Assembly (NCBI GenBank): GCA_030586155.1
Contig: CP130741.1
Span: 124,001-188,000 of the forward strand
Length of the DNA: 64,000 bases
Direction: 5' to 3'
Source of the DNA: Eubacteriaceae bacterium ES3
Lineage (GTDB): Bacteria > Bacillota > Clostridia > Eubacteriales > Eubacteriaceae
Shown: piece by piece, positions 24,322-33,938 of the stretch
Position numbering within the stretch: position 1 is the first letter of the stretch
Layout: each line of letters starts with the position of its first letter
The notes under the pieces: model-generated
Told to the model about the DNA's origin: nothing
The model's input: only the letters and a program-made list of their open reading frames with translations
Databases searched by the model: none
Made by a program: the position numbers and the translations under genes

Positions 24322-25956
24322 ATGAACCGATTAAAAAATCTTAAAATCAAGGATAAGCTGGTAACCTGTTTTGTGGTGCTGGCAGTGGTAACGGCACTGG
24401 TAGGAGCTTTTGGAATTTTTAGTATGTACAGTATCCAGAATAATTCCGAAAATATGTATTATGATAACCTGGTTCCGGCAGAAAAACTGTCAGATATTCA
24501 GGTGGAACTGCAAAATATCCGGGCTAACCAGATTCTGGCTCAGTATGAAGAAAACCCTGCGACTCTGTCAACTCGCTTGGATGCCATTGATGAGTCGGTA
24601 GCAAAAGATGACGAGTTACTCACTGATTACGAGGCGACGATTGCGGATGACGAAAATCAGGCTCTATATGATGATCTGACAGAAAAACTCGCTGATTACC
24701 GAGAAGTGCGAAATGAAAGTCTGGCACTTATTGAAGAAGGGAAATATGCTGAATCAGCGGCTATTCTAGGAGAAGTAACTGCTGCCAGAGAAGCCACAGA
24801 TGAAAGTCTTCAAGCACTAATTGACTATAATGATCAACAGGCCCAGGATCTGCTTTCAGACAATGCTGATTATTTTAGAAACATGACCATATTAATGATT
24901 CTGCTCAGTGTGATTGGAATTGGTTTGGCCATCTGGTTAGGACTTTCTCTGGCAAATTCCATCGCCCAACCATTAAGATCGATGGTTCAGGCTGCAGAAA
25001 AAATCGCTGAGGGTGATTTGGATGTGGATATTCGCGTAGAAAGCAAGGATGAAGTCGGTGAACTGGCCAAGGCTTTTGAAAAGATGAGTGCAAACCTGAA
25101 CGAGGTTCTGGGCAATATCGATTCGGCCGCAATTCAGGTAACAATTGGCGCCAAACAGGTAGCTGATTCCAGCATGGCTTTATCCCAGGGCGCTACTGAA
25201 CAGGCCAGTTCAGTTGAGGAACTTTCTGCGTCCATTGAAGAGATCGCAGGTCAGACCAGATCAAATGCCAATAATGCAGATTCGGCTAATAATCTGGCTG
25301 AACAGACCAGACAGAATGCCATCGAAGGCAATGCGAAAATGCATCAGATGTTAAAATCGATGGAAGAAATCAACGTTTCATCGGCTAATATTTCAAAGAT
25401 TATCAAGGTCATTGATGAGATTGCCTTCCAGACCAATATCCTGGCATTAAATGCGGCGGTTGAGGCCGCTCGTGCCAGACAGCATGGGAAAGGCTTTGCA
25501 GTGGTTGCTGAAGAGGTTAGAAATCTGGCGGCCCGATCAGCAGACGCGGCTAAAGAAACAACAGCATTAATTGAGGGTTCCATCAAAAAGGTAGAAGATG
25601 GAACTCAGATTGCGACCAGAACAGCTGAAGATTTAGAACGAATTGTAAAAGATATTACCCAGGTAACGGATCTGGTTGCTGAAATTGCTGCAGCTTCCAA
25701 TGAACAGTCGATTGGAATTTCGCAGATTAATACTGGGATCAGTCAGGTTTCCAATGTGGTTCAGATGAATTCCGCCACATCTGAGGAAAGTGCAGCAGCC
25801 AGCGAAGAATTGTCCGGTCAGGCAGATCTGATGCGGGAGCAGGTGGATATGTTTAAATTAAAAGGCGGTCATTACAGAAGCCAAAGCAACAACGTGGTTA
25901 ATGAAACAAAAGACTCTTCAATCTATTTAAATGATATGGATTTTGGAAAATACTAA
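24322..25956 (+). CDS. Methyl-accepting chemotaxis protein with four-helix-bundle sensor
   Basis: A 544-residue transducer. TM1 lies at about residues 13-33, a 4HB_MCP-type periplasmic four-helix domain extends to about 185, TM2 spans about 190-213, then HAMP, then a cytoplasmic coiled coil with the conserved hairpin tip (EIAFQTNILALNAAVEAARA). No CheR-tethering pentapeptide is visible at the C-terminus, which ends in a short polar tail. It belongs to the adjacent CheA/CheW. The ligand is unknown. Confidence 0.93.
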   Translation: MNRLKNLKIKDKLVTCFVVLAVVTALVGAFGIFSMYSIQNNSENMYYDNLVPAEKLSDIQVELQNIRANQILAQYEENPATLSTRLDAIDESVAKDDELLTDYEATIADDENQALYDDLTEKLADYREVRNESLALIEEGKYAESAAILGEVTAAREATDESLQALIDYNDQQAQDLLSDNADYFRNMTILMILLSVIGIGLAIWLGLSLANSIAQPLRSMVQAAEKIAEGDLDVDIRVESKDEVGELAKAFEKMSANLNEVLGNIDSAAIQVTIGAKQVADSSMALSQGATEQASSVEELSASIEEIAGQTRSNANNADSANNLAEQTRQNAIEGNAKMHQMLKSMEEINVSSANISKIIKVIDEIAFQTNILALNAAVEAARARQHGKGFAVVAEEVRNLAARSADAAKETTALIEGSIKKVEDGTQIATRTAEDLERIVKDITQVTDLVAEIAAASNEQSIGISQINTGISQVSNVVQMNSATSEESAAASEELSGQADLMREQVDMFKLKGGHYRSQSNNVVNETKDSSIYLNDMDFGKY

Positions 25957-25964
25957 ATTACTAA

Positions 25965-25988
25965 GGCGCTATCTAAAAAGATAGCGCC
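25965..25988 (+). promoter_or_regulatory. Intercistronic hairpin
   Basis: A perfect 9-bp GC-rich stem (25965-25973 with 25980-25988), 6-nt loop, lies between the MCP and hybrid kinase genes. There is no U tract, so it is more likely an mRNA-stabilising or partial attenuating element that sets relative expression than a full terminator. Confidence 0.6.
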
Positions 25989-26009
25989 CTCTGAGTTTAA
26001 AGAAAGTGT

Positions 26010-28658
26010 GTGATGATGATAGGAGAACGAAATGACAATGATCTGAGTCAGGTTTTTGACGCGGTATCTGTCGGCATTATGATTCTTGATAAAGCTGGTA
26101 TTATTGTCAAAGTCAACAAGGCCCTGCTGCGGTATTTTCACATTGAACAATCGGATATTTTAGGAAAAGCTTTTGGTGATGCCTTTTTATGTAAACAAGG
26201 GCTTGATAAGGGTTGTGGTATAGGGAAAAACTGTCAGAACTGCGAACTAAGAAAATCCTTTGAAAAAGTCAGAGATGGATGGGAAGAAAGAGTTTTTTTG
26301 GAGTTTTCCAAAAGCCTGCTGGCGGAAAAGGTAGAAAAGGACTATTGGTTTAGGGTTTCTTTGGCTCAATTTGTTTATCAGGATAAAAAACATGTAGCAG
26401 TAACTTTTACCGATATTACCGAGAGAAAAGAAAAACACGATAACTTGGAGAAAACAAAAGACTTTTATTTTCAGATGCTGGATGATTTTTCTTCGCTTAT
26501 TTTTAGAACCGATACATCAGGAAATGTTACCTATGTCAACAAGGAATGGATGTTTTTTACCGGTGTATCGAGAGAAGAATGTCTGGGTCAGCGCTGGCTT
26601 GACTGGGTGCATCCTGAAGACCGGCAAATGTATCTTGACGTGAAAGAAAAGGCTTTTGAAGAACGAATTCCCTTTACTCTGGAGTTCCGAGTCCGCCACC
26701 GCAGTGGTTTGTATCGCTGGATTAAAGGGGTTTACAGTCCGTCCCGCGAGATAGACGGACAACTTGGTTATATTGGTCTGGGAATTGATATAACAGACCG
26801 AAAAGAGTTGGAGAATGGTCTGATTCGCTATCGGCTGCTGTCAGAAAAAGTACGGGATATCATTCTTTTTGTTGAGAAGAATGGAAAAATTATTGATGCC
26901 AATAATGCTGCAGTGAATTTCTATGGCTATACGCGAAATGAGCTGCTTAATATGACAGTTTTTCAACTTCGGGAGGATCCTGACGATTTTGTTTTGGAGC
27001 AGCTGGGAGAGGCAGAACAGGAAGGTACCTTTTTTGAGTGCCGACATCAAAAAAAAGATGGATCCCTGGTGCCGGTCGAAGTCAGCTCAAAAGGAACTAT
27101 GATCGGCAAAGAAAGGATTCTGTTAAGCATTATCAGAGATGTCACAGATAGAAAGAAGACCGAGGATGCCCTGAAAAAAGCTAAGGAAGAGGCTGAAATA
27201 GCCAGCCAGGCTAAAAGTGAATTTCTGGCCAATATGAGCCATGAGATCAGAACGCCACTGAATGGAATTGTTGGGATGGTCGATTTGCTCAGGTTGTCCA
27301 AGCTGACGGAAGAACAAAAAGAAAATATTGAAATCGTAAAAACCTGTTCTAGTGCCTTGCTAAATGTGATTAATGATGTGTTGGATTTTTCCAAAATGGA
27401 AGCCGGAAAAATGAAGATTATAAAAAAAGGTTTTAATTTGGAGGAACTGGTAGATCATATTATTAAAGCTCAGATTCCGACAGCCGAGGAAAAGGGCTTA
27501 AGCTTAAACGTCTCATTTTCGGTAACGGTTCCCCGCTATGTGGAGGGAGATCCTCATCGTCTGCAGCAGGTACTTAATAATCTTTTGAGCAATGCCATAA
27601 AGTTTACTGAAAAAGGTGAAGTTTGGGTAGCTGTTAACAACACCCCGTCTGCACCAGAGATGGTCAGTTTTACGGTTAAAGATACGGGTATGGGAATTGC
27701 ATCGTCAGATTTAGCTAAAATCTTTGAGAGCTTCAGTCAGCTAGATGGCTCTTTTACCCGTCGTTTTGGTGGAACTGGACTTGGTTTGGCGATTTCAAGA
27801 CAGCTGGTTAAATTGATGGGTGGAAGCATTGAAGTAGTCAGTGTGAAAAACCAGGGGAGCCGCTTTCAGTTTACGATCCCCTTGAAAAAGGGAGTAGTTT
27901 CACAAAACCCTAAAATTGAAGAGAGAATATCTGACATTGTCTCAGCCAGTGTTTTGATTGTCGAGGATGATGCGGTTAATCAGCTGGTTATCTCTAAAAT
28001 GCTCAGGGAGTGCGGCTATAGGGTAACTGTTGCAGGTAATGGCTTTGAAGCTGTTGAAATGGTTAAGGCCGACGCTTTTGATGCGATTTTGATGGATATC
28101 CAGATGCCGGAAATGGATGGGATGGAAGCAACACAGCGGATAAGAAAGTTTAATAAACAGATTCCTATTATTGCGGTCACAGCCCATGCCTTAGAAGGCG
28201 ATCGTGAGCGGTTTTTAGCTAACGGAATGGATAATTACGTTTCTAAGCCAATAAAACTAGAAAATCTGATTGATGCGATTGAAAAATCAATAAATATTAA
28301 AGTAGAATCGGATAATATAAAAAATATGGGTGTTATAATAGGAGAAAATGGCGAGATTGTGATTGGCCAGAGAATAGAGCCTCAGATGAAATCAATGGAT
28401 CAGGATTGCTTTTTGGCGCTTTCAGCAGCTATTGCTGATTTAAGTGTGGTTGTCGAAGAAGGCCGAATAAGTCTGCTTGAAGAAATGGCAGGTAGGGTTA
28501 AGCGTCTGGCTAATCAAATGGAGATCGAAGAATTAAAGACCGTCGCTTTTAAAATGGAACTTGAAGCCAGACGGGGAAACTATGAAAATGCGGCTCAGAA
28601 GCTTCTAAAAATCGAAGACATTTTTAATGTGCTGCAAAAGCAATTTAATATAAATTGA
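26010..28658 (+). CDS. Multi-PAS hybrid sensor histidine kinase
   Basis: An 882-residue soluble hybrid kinase without membrane segments. PAS1 (about 14-130) contains Cys61, Cys69, Cys75 and Cys78 in a CxxC-containing insert (GCGIGKNCQNCELR). PAS2 follows (about 150-265, ending DITDRK) and PAS3 (about 270-385). HisKA has ANMSHEIRTPLNG, HATPase has NLLSNAIKFT, DTGMGI and GGTGLGLAIS. A receiver domain (about 650-770) has the acceptor Asp in LMDIQMPEMDG. A helical tail of about 100 residues ends the protein. No strong SD precedes the GTG at 26010; ATGs at 26013 and 26016 are alternatives. It probably phosphorylates the next CheY and HD-GYP branch. Confidence 0.88.
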   Translation: MMMIGERNDNDLSQVFDAVSVGIMILDKAGIIVKVNKALLRYFHIEQSDILGKAFGDAFLCKQGLDKGCGIGKNCQNCELRKSFEKVRDGWEERVFLEFSKSLLAEKVEKDYWFRVSLAQFVYQDKKHVAVTFTDITERKEKHDNLEKTKDFYFQMLDDFSSLIFRTDTSGNVTYVNKEWMFFTGVSREECLGQRWLDWVHPEDRQMYLDVKEKAFEERIPFTLEFRVRHRSGLYRWIKGVYSPSREIDGQLGYIGLGIDITDRKELENGLIRYRLLSEKVRDIILFVEKNGKIIDANNAAVNFYGYTRNELLNMTVFQLREDPDDFVLEQLGEAEQEGTFFECRHQKKDGSLVPVEVSSKGTMIGKERILLSIIRDVTDRKKTEDALKKAKEEAEIASQAKSEFLANMSHEIRTPLNGIVGMVDLLRLSKLTEEQKENIEIVKTCSSALLNVINDVLDFSKMEAGKMKIIKKGFNLEELVDHIIKAQIPTAEEKGLSLNVSFSVTVPRYVEGDPHRLQQVLNNLLSNAIKFTEKGEVWVAVNNTPSAPEMVSFTVKDTGMGIASSDLAKIFESFSQLDGSFTRRFGGTGLGLAISRQLVKLMGGSIEVVSVKNQGSRFQFTIPLKKGVVSQNPKIEERISDIVSASVLIVEDDAVNQLVISKMLRECGYRVTVAGNGFEAVEMVKADAFDAILMDIQMPEMDGMEATQRIRKFNKQIPIIAVTAHALEGDRERFLANGMDNYVSKPIKLENLIDAIEKSINIKVESDNIKNMGVIIGENGEIVIGQRIEPQMKSMDQDCFLALSAAIADLSVVVEEGRISLLEEMAGRVKRLANQMEIEELKTVAFKMELEARRGNYENAAQKLLKIEDIFNVLQKQFNIN

Positions 28659-28689
28659 GATTATTAAAAAGGAAAAGAGAAGGAAAAGT

Positions 28690-29091
28690 ATGAAAATTTT
28701 AATAGTAGAAGATGATATGATCAGCAGACGATTTTTATCAAAGTTTTTATCGCAGTATGGAGAATGCGATGTTGTCGTGGATGGAATGGAAGCCCTTGAT
28801 GCCTATCTAATTGCGGAAAAAGAAGAAGACCCTTATGATCTAATTTGTCTGGACATTATGATGCCTAAAATCGATGGCGTAAAAGTCTTAAAAGCAATCC
28901 GTGATTTTGAAGCGCAAAGGGGAATTAGCAAAGAAGAACAGGTTAAAATAATCGTGACGACAGCTCTTTCTGATACTGAGTTTGTCAATCAGGCTTTTGA
29001 GCTAGGCTGTGAAGCTTATGCAGCTAAGCCTCTGGATACAGAAAAGCTGGTAGAAGTTATGAAACAGCTGGGTATTATTAATACAAATTAG
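28690..29091 (+). CDS. CheY-like single-domain response regulator
   Basis: A 133-residue receiver with the acidic pair (VEDD), the acceptor Asp in LICLDIMMPKIDG, the switch Thr in IIVTTAL and the Lys in AAKPLD. A slightly long loop (EKEEDPYD, RGISKEEQ) resembles the CheY subtype found in Clostridial chemosensory operons. It lies between the hybrid kinase and the HD-GYP gene. Confidence 0.9.
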   Translation: MKILIVEDDMISRRFLSKFLSQYGECDVVVDGMEALDAYLIAEKEEDPYDLICLDIMMPKIDGVKVLKAIRDFEAQRGISKEEQVKIIVTTALSDTEFVNQAFELGCEAYAAKPLDTEKLVEVMKQLGIINTN

Positions 29092-29100
29092 AGGGTATTT

Positions 29101-29955
29101 ATGGTTGAAGAGGGCAAACAGTTACCAGAAATAGAGATCATCAATGAGATTAGCAATGCCATTGATATGGATGAGCAGAAAAATGATCGGACGGAAGCAG
29201 TTAGGATTGAAGAAAAGAAACGTTTTGAGGAAGTAAACCTTTATGAGTATGTTTCAGAAGACCAGGAAAAGCTGATGCTGGTGGCATTGAGGGAAAATTT
29301 GAGCCAAGTGATCTTTCAGAAGGAGTATGCCTATACGCGGGTAACGGAATTTCTGGTCTATATGTACGAAAGCATCGAAGATAACCCCCTGGTTATTAAT
29401 GCCTTGAAGCAGATTAAACAAATGGATGAGTACACCTTCACCCACAGCATCCATACTGCTTTTTATTCCATGTTTATTGCCATGTGGATGGAACTACCGG
29501 CGCCGATTATCAGACAGGTAACTCAGGCTGGTCTTTTACATGATTTAGGAAAAGTTTATGTTCCCGGTAGAATACTGAACAAGCGGGGACCATTGACGAC
29601 TGAAGAATATGAATTGATGAAAAAGCATCCCCTATATGGTTATGCAATGATTCATGAATTTACCACCTTTCATCGTGATGTGAAACGGGCAGTGCTTTTG
29701 CATCATGAACGTTTAGACGGTGGCGGATATCCTTTGTCAGCTCAGGGTGACTATATAGGTATGATGCCTAAAATTATCGCGGTGGCCGATTCTTATGATG
29801 CTATGACCACCGATAGGGTTTATAAAAGAGCATTTAAAGCGGAAGAAGCCGTAAATATATTAAAAGCCGAAAGCAAGACCCTTTTTGATCATGGGGTGCT
29901 GACGGCATTTCTGGAAAATATTCCGATATATGATTTTAAAAGAGAATCGGCCTAA
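29101..29955 (+). CDS. HD-GYP domain phosphodiesterase
   Basis: A 284-residue protein. The first 70 residues are acidic and unclassified; the rest is an HD-GYP domain with SIHTAFYSMFIAMW, the HD motif LLHDLGKVYVP, KKHPLYGYAMI and HHERLDGGGYP. These metal-dependent enzymes hydrolyse c-di-GMP. As the last gene of the CheA operon it is the likely output. The gene ends 2 bp from the convergent next gene with no terminator between them. Confidence 0.9.
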   Translation: MVEEGKQLPEIEIINEISNAIDMDEQKNDRTEAVRIEEKKRFEEVNLYEYVSEDQEKLMLVALRENLSQVIFQKEYAYTRVTEFLVYMYESIEDNPLVINALKQIKQMDEYTFTHSIHTAFYSMFIAMWMELPAPIIRQVTQAGLLHDLGKVYVPGRILNKRGPLTTEEYELMKKHPLYGYAMIHEFTTFHRDVKRAVLLHHERLDGGGYPLSAQGDYIGMMPKIIAVADSYDAMTTDRVYKRAFKAEEAVNILKAESKTLFDHGVLTAFLENIPIYDFKRESA

Positions 29956-29957
29956 GG

Positions 29958-31010
29958 TCAAACGGTCAGGTCGATGTGTTGAATAGTGCCGGCACCTCCG
30001 TTTTCTTTCAGAAAGATACCGGTTTTCTGAATTTGTCCCTGAGACTGGTTAGCAGCTGTTTGTAAAGAAAAAGAAGTGTTTACATTGCCTAAATAGATGG
30101 CGCCAACTCCTTTTTCGCCGAGTGCGAAAAGACGGTCGGTGCCATTTTCGTCTTTTGTCCAGATTTGCAATTTGTCATAGATTGGATCGTTCTCGTCTAT
30201 CCAATGGTTTCCATCAGCGTCATAAGCGGAAAGATCGGAAAAGCCGTCACCGCTTTGCGGCCCAAAAAGCTCCTGCCCATCATTGATGGTGCCATCATTA
30301 TTTAAATCAAGAGCCAGAAACCCGCTGCCAGGGCCAACAAATGAAATTTGCTCGGAAGTTCCGTCGGAATCAAGGTCAAAGCTATATTTTTCCTGAGTCA
30401 GACTAACGCTGGGCGCATTAAAATTGATGGTTAGCGGATCAATCTGCTGAGGCTGATTACCAGCCTGAATTAAAACATTTTCGGCAGCCCTAAAGCTGCG
30501 GCTTAAATTGAGAGACAGGTTTAGATTGATTGTTTTTCCGTCACTTGTGGTGATGACGCCCTGGGCGTTAAAAGCCGTTGTTTCCTGTTCAGCATAAAGG
30601 CTTTGACGTTCATAGCGAAAGCCTGACTCTTGATTGAGCAAGTTACGCTGATTTTCGAGGCCCTTGATCTGGGTTTTTAAGACCACGTGTTCATTGGACT
30701 TAATGCCTTTGGGAATCAGGAATTTTATTTTTTTTCCGGTTAATGCCTGCAGGAGCTTTTGCAGTAACTGCATTTTTTGAAGATCTTTGTCGGAAAGTTT
30801 AAAAATGTCTTCATTTTCTGTAGGCTCAGCTTTTTCCAGTGGGGTGCTGGTCTGCAGTTGTTTGGCATTAGGTGATATATCTAGGGTGTCCAGATTGGCA
30901 TTCTCAATATCAGCAGTGTTATTCCAGGTGCGAAGCGATTCGTGTTGAACAATGGATTCTCTGTATTGATGCTGGCCAGACAATGTAAGCGATGAATTTT
31001 CGATTTTCAT
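29958..31010 (-). CDS. Hypothetical protein with EF-hand-like calcium motifs
   Basis: A 350-residue protein without signal peptide or membrane segment. The first half is polar and low in structure. A central region (about 100-170) is helical. The C-terminal half has DxDxDG-type loops: DLDSDGTSEQ, DLNNDGTINDGQELFG and YDADGNHWIDENDP. Such triple loops occur in a family of Ca-binding-like proteins found in many bacteria. The function is not known to me. It is convergent with the HD-GYP gene; GGAGG precedes ATG 31010. Confidence 0.65.
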   Translation of the reverse strand: MKIENSSLTLSGQHQYRESIVQHESLRTWNNTADIENANLDTLDISPNAKQLQTSTPLEKAEPTENEDIFKLSDKDLQKMQLLQKLLQALTGKKIKFLIPKGIKSNEHVVLKTQIKGLENQRNLLNQESGFRYERQSLYAEQETTAFNAQGVITTSDGKTINLNLSLNLSRSFRAAENVLIQAGNQPQQIDPLTINFNAPSVSLTQEKYSFDLDSDGTSEQISFVGPGSGFLALDLNNDGTINDGQELFGPQSGDGFSDLSAYDADGNHWIDENDPIYDKLQIWTKDENGTDRLFALGEKGVGAIYLGNVNTSFSLQTAANQSQGQIQKTGIFLKENGGAGTIQHIDLTV

Positions 31011-31151
31011 TGGTCTACCTCCATTTAAGAATCATAGTCTTTAATGGTCTATCGGCAGAGTATTATCAAAAATTAGTTATTTTAAGAAATTTAAGCCTGA
31101 TAAGTGTCTGACTTAAAAATGGATTAATCAAAGCACGAATGGAGGGAAAAT

Positions 31152-32162
31152 TTAGCTGAAAAAGTGAATGTTATCATTTGGATCATTGGCTGACTTATAG
31201 GATTCAGATTCAGCCAGGATAAGCAGGTCCTGACTGGATTGGCCATCCCTGGGATAGGCAGCGACACCGAGGCTGGCCCTAATATGGACTGCCTGTCCTT
31301 CAAAGTCAATGGGCAGAAAAATATTATTTGAAAGATCAGAAAGGTAGGATTTTAAGGTATTTTGATTAAGTTGTCTGCGAATCAGCAAGGCAAATTTGTC
31401 ACCTCCCAGGTGACTTAAAAAATCATTGGGATGAATCTGAGACTTAAGACGTGTTGCCAAAGTTTTTAAACAGAAATCACCGCCTGTAATGCCGATCAAA
31501 TCATTGACCTGACGAAATTGGTTGAGATCAATAAAGACTGCAAGAAAATGGGTGTTATATTCTTTGGAAAAATCAATTATCTGTTCCAGGCGGTCGGTGA
31601 AAAGTTTTCGATTCGGCAAGTCAGTGACCAGATCATAATAAGCAAGATGAAGCAGGCGATCTTCGTTTTGTCGAATAATCTGATTATAGGACTCCAGAAC
31701 TTCATTTTGTTGCGCCAGATCTTTGTGGACCAGGTCTAATTCGTTATTCAAAAGCAGTAGTTCAGAATTTTTCATTCTAAGTTTTTTAACTTCTTTTAAC
31801 ATTCCGAGAATAAAATAACGCAGGATAAACAGGATAATTATCGTGAAAAAAGGAATAAAAATGCCCGGGAGGGATAAAAGGGCATGATTGTTTAAAACGT
31901 AAAAAATCACCAGCAGGCTATTAAACAAGTTTAGGACCAGAGCAGCGAAAAAACCTGAATTGGGCAGGTGAATCGTTAGTAGTACCGAGGTAACTACCTG
32001 TAGCTGGGCCAGAATTCCGTTTATATTTGAAGCTTTTATAATTAACTGAGCAAGTAATAGTGCAATGTAAAGTGTGATAAATGTCAACAAGATGGGGATG
32101 GCTTGACGAACACGCGATTTTTTGCTTAAATCCAATTCATAGCGTTGCAGAAATTTCTTCAT
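31152..32162 (-). CDS. Membrane GGDEF-like protein with altered signature (GGDKF)
   Basis: A 336-residue protein. About four membrane helices fill residues 22-125, followed by a coiled coil (residues 125-170, rich in Leu/Asn/Glu) and a GGDEF domain (about 175-336). The domain entry YYDLVTDLPNRKLF is normal, but the signature is LGGDKF and the later usual ADxALYxAK motif has decayed to ESESYKSANDP. Catalysis is doubtful; it may be a c-di-GMP or GTP sensor. GAGGGGG lies before ATG 32162. Confidence 0.85.
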   Translation of the reverse strand: MKKFLQRYELDLSKKSRVRQAIPILLTFITLYIALLLAQLIIKASNINGILAQLQVVTSVLLTIHLPNSGFFAALVLNLFNSLLVIFYVLNNHALLSLPGIFIPFFTIIILFILRYFILGMLKEVKKLRMKNSELLLLNNELDLVHKDLAQQNEVLESYNQIIRQNEDRLLHLAYYDLVTDLPNRKLFTDRLEQIIDFSKEYNTHFLAVFIDLNQFRQVNDLIGITGGDFCLKTLATRLKSQIHPNDFLSHLGGDKFALLIRRQLNQNTLKSYLSDLSNNIFLPIDFEGQAVHIRASLGVAAYPRDGQSSQDLLILAESESYKSANDPNDNIHFFS

Positions 32163-32440
32163 AAAGCCCCCTCAAGTAGATAATTAAACATAATGGAATG
32201 TTAAGTATTAATAATTATAACAAGAGAAAAAATAGGAAGCAACAAAAAAGGCAAATGATCAGATAAAAAATAAAGCCTCAAAAGAGACTTTAAAGAGAGA
32301 GAGGATTGGATTTATATTAAACTGGTTTTTAATAAAGACCAGTGGTTAGCCTTATATTGATAATAGTATAGCAAGAACTTGTGGATAGTTTTTGTTCGAT
32401 TTGTGATTATTGAGTGAATAAGACTTGTTTAAGAGAAAAT
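32163..32440. other. Intergenic, no gene seen
   Basis: The AT-rich region between the GGDEF gene and the amtB terminator. I find no supported gene or RNA. Confidence 0.5.
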
Positions 32441-32471
32441 GAAAAAAGCGCTGAAGCTAATCAGCGCTTTT
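32441..32471 (-). terminator. Terminator of the glnN-glnK-amtB operon
   Basis: An 11-bp perfect stem (32444-32454 with 32461-32471) and 6-nt loop; read on the minus strand it ends in a run of T. It lies 86 bp downstream of amtB. Confidence 0.8.
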
Positions 32472-32556
32472 AAGTAAATACATGATACTGTAAACGTCAT
32501 TAAAAATGCATAGTAGGGGGAAATGCTTTTCTATATCAGTTATCAGTAGTATTAAT

Positions 32557-33816
32557 TTAGTTCATACGGCTTACAAAGTCAGAGTAAGCTTCAATTCCGT
32601 GTTCGTGTACATCAAGACCTTCAATCTCAACATTTTTCTCAACTCGAAGACCGATAGTTTTCTTAAGAACGAAGAACAGGATGAAGGCAGTACCAAGTGT
32701 CCAGGCAGCAACTGCCAGTACACCAACAAACTGTACACCCAGAAGTGAAACGCCGCCGCCATAGAAGAGGCCAGTAATAGCATCTTCAGTACCTGGCAGG
32801 TAGTTTGCAAATAAACCAACCATTAATGTTCCGGCAACACCATTCATACAGTGAACGCCAACAGCTCCAACTGGATCATCGATTTTAATTTTCTGATCAA
32901 GGAAAGGAATACCAAAGGTAATAACCACACCGGCAACGATACCGATGGCAATGGCGCCCCAGATAGTAACAACCAGACAGCCGGCGGTGATGGCGACTAA
33001 CCCGCCAAGAACACCATTTAAGGTTAATGAAATATCCGGTTTTTTGTATAACATCCAGGTTAAGAACATTGTTGTCAGTCCACCTGCAGCAGCAGCCAGG
33101 TTGGTGGTCATAGCGATATGACCGATATCTGTTGTCATACCCAGGGTAGAACCACAGTTGAATCCGAACCATGCAAACCAGAGAATAAATACTCCGAGAG
33201 CACCCAGTGTTAAAGAGTGACCAGGAATAGCATTGGCCTTACCGTCTTTATTGTATTTGCCAATACGTGGACCGACCATAGCAGCACCAACTAAACCTGT
33301 CCATCCACCGACAGAGTGAACAACAGTAGAACCGGCGAAATCAACAAATCCCATTTCACCAAGGAATCCGCCACCCCATGCCCAGTGGCCAACGACTGGA
33401 TAAATGATCAGGCTGACAAAAGCGGAAATAATGCAGTAGGTTGAAAATTTAGTACGTCCAGCAACTGCTCCTGATACAATGGTTGCAGCTGTTGCACAGA
33501 AAACAGTTTGGAAAAAGATGAAAAGTTCTGGTGTAACAGTATCAAAAGCACCAGCGCCTTCCAGCTGCTCAGGAGCAAAGAAGCCGGCAGAACCGATGAA
33601 TCCACCTACGTCAGGACCAAACATAAAGCTGAATCCGATCGCATAAAACATAATTGAACCAAGCATAAAGTCAACAAAGTTCTTCATAATGATGTTTCCG
33701 GCATTTTTTGCTCTGGTAAAACCGGTTTCCACCATTGAAAATCCTGCCTGCATAAAGAATACTAGGACTGAAGCTAAAAATACCCAGGTAATATCTAAAA
33801 ATAATTGAGTTTCCAT
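32557..33816 (-). CDS. amtB: Ammonium transporter AmtB
   Basis: A 419-residue Amt/Rh channel with about 11 membrane helices and no obvious signal peptide extension. Hallmarks: FFMQAGFSMVETGF at the N-terminus, the hallmark TVVHSVGGWTGLVGA with the first pore histidine, FGFNCGSTLGM, and DDPVGAVGVHCMNGVAGTL with the second pore histidine. It moves ammonium into the cell and is blocked by GlnK under excess nitrogen. It sits immediately downstream of glnK. The 122-bp gap contains a long imperfect hairpin (33869-33905). Confidence 0.95.
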   Translation of the reverse strand: METQLFLDITWVFLASVLVFFMQAGFSMVETGFTRAKNAGNIIMKNFVDFMLGSIMFYAIGFSFMFGPDVGGFIGSAGFFAPEQLEGAGAFDTVTPELFIFFQTVFCATAATIVSGAVAGRTKFSTYCIISAFVSLIIYPVVGHWAWGGGFLGEMGFVDFAGSTVVHSVGGWTGLVGAAMVGPRIGKYNKDGKANAIPGHSLTLGALGVFILWFAWFGFNCGSTLGMTTDIGHIAMTTNLAAAAGGLTTMFLTWMLYKKPDISLTLNGVLGGLVAITAGCLVVTIWGAIAIGIVAGVVITFGIPFLDQKIKIDDPVGAVGVHCMNGVAGTLMVGLFANYLPGTEDAITGLFYGGGVSLLGVQFVGVLAVAAWTLGTAFILFFVLKKTIGLRVEKNVEIEGLDVHEHGIEAYSDFVSRMN

Positions 33817-33938
33817 TATAACACCTCTCTAATAATACAAATGAATACAAATATTAAACAAATAAAAAGAGATAGATTAAGCTGTTTAAGTGCTTTAACT
33901 ATCTCCATTGATAGATACGATTATCTTGTTTTAAATAA

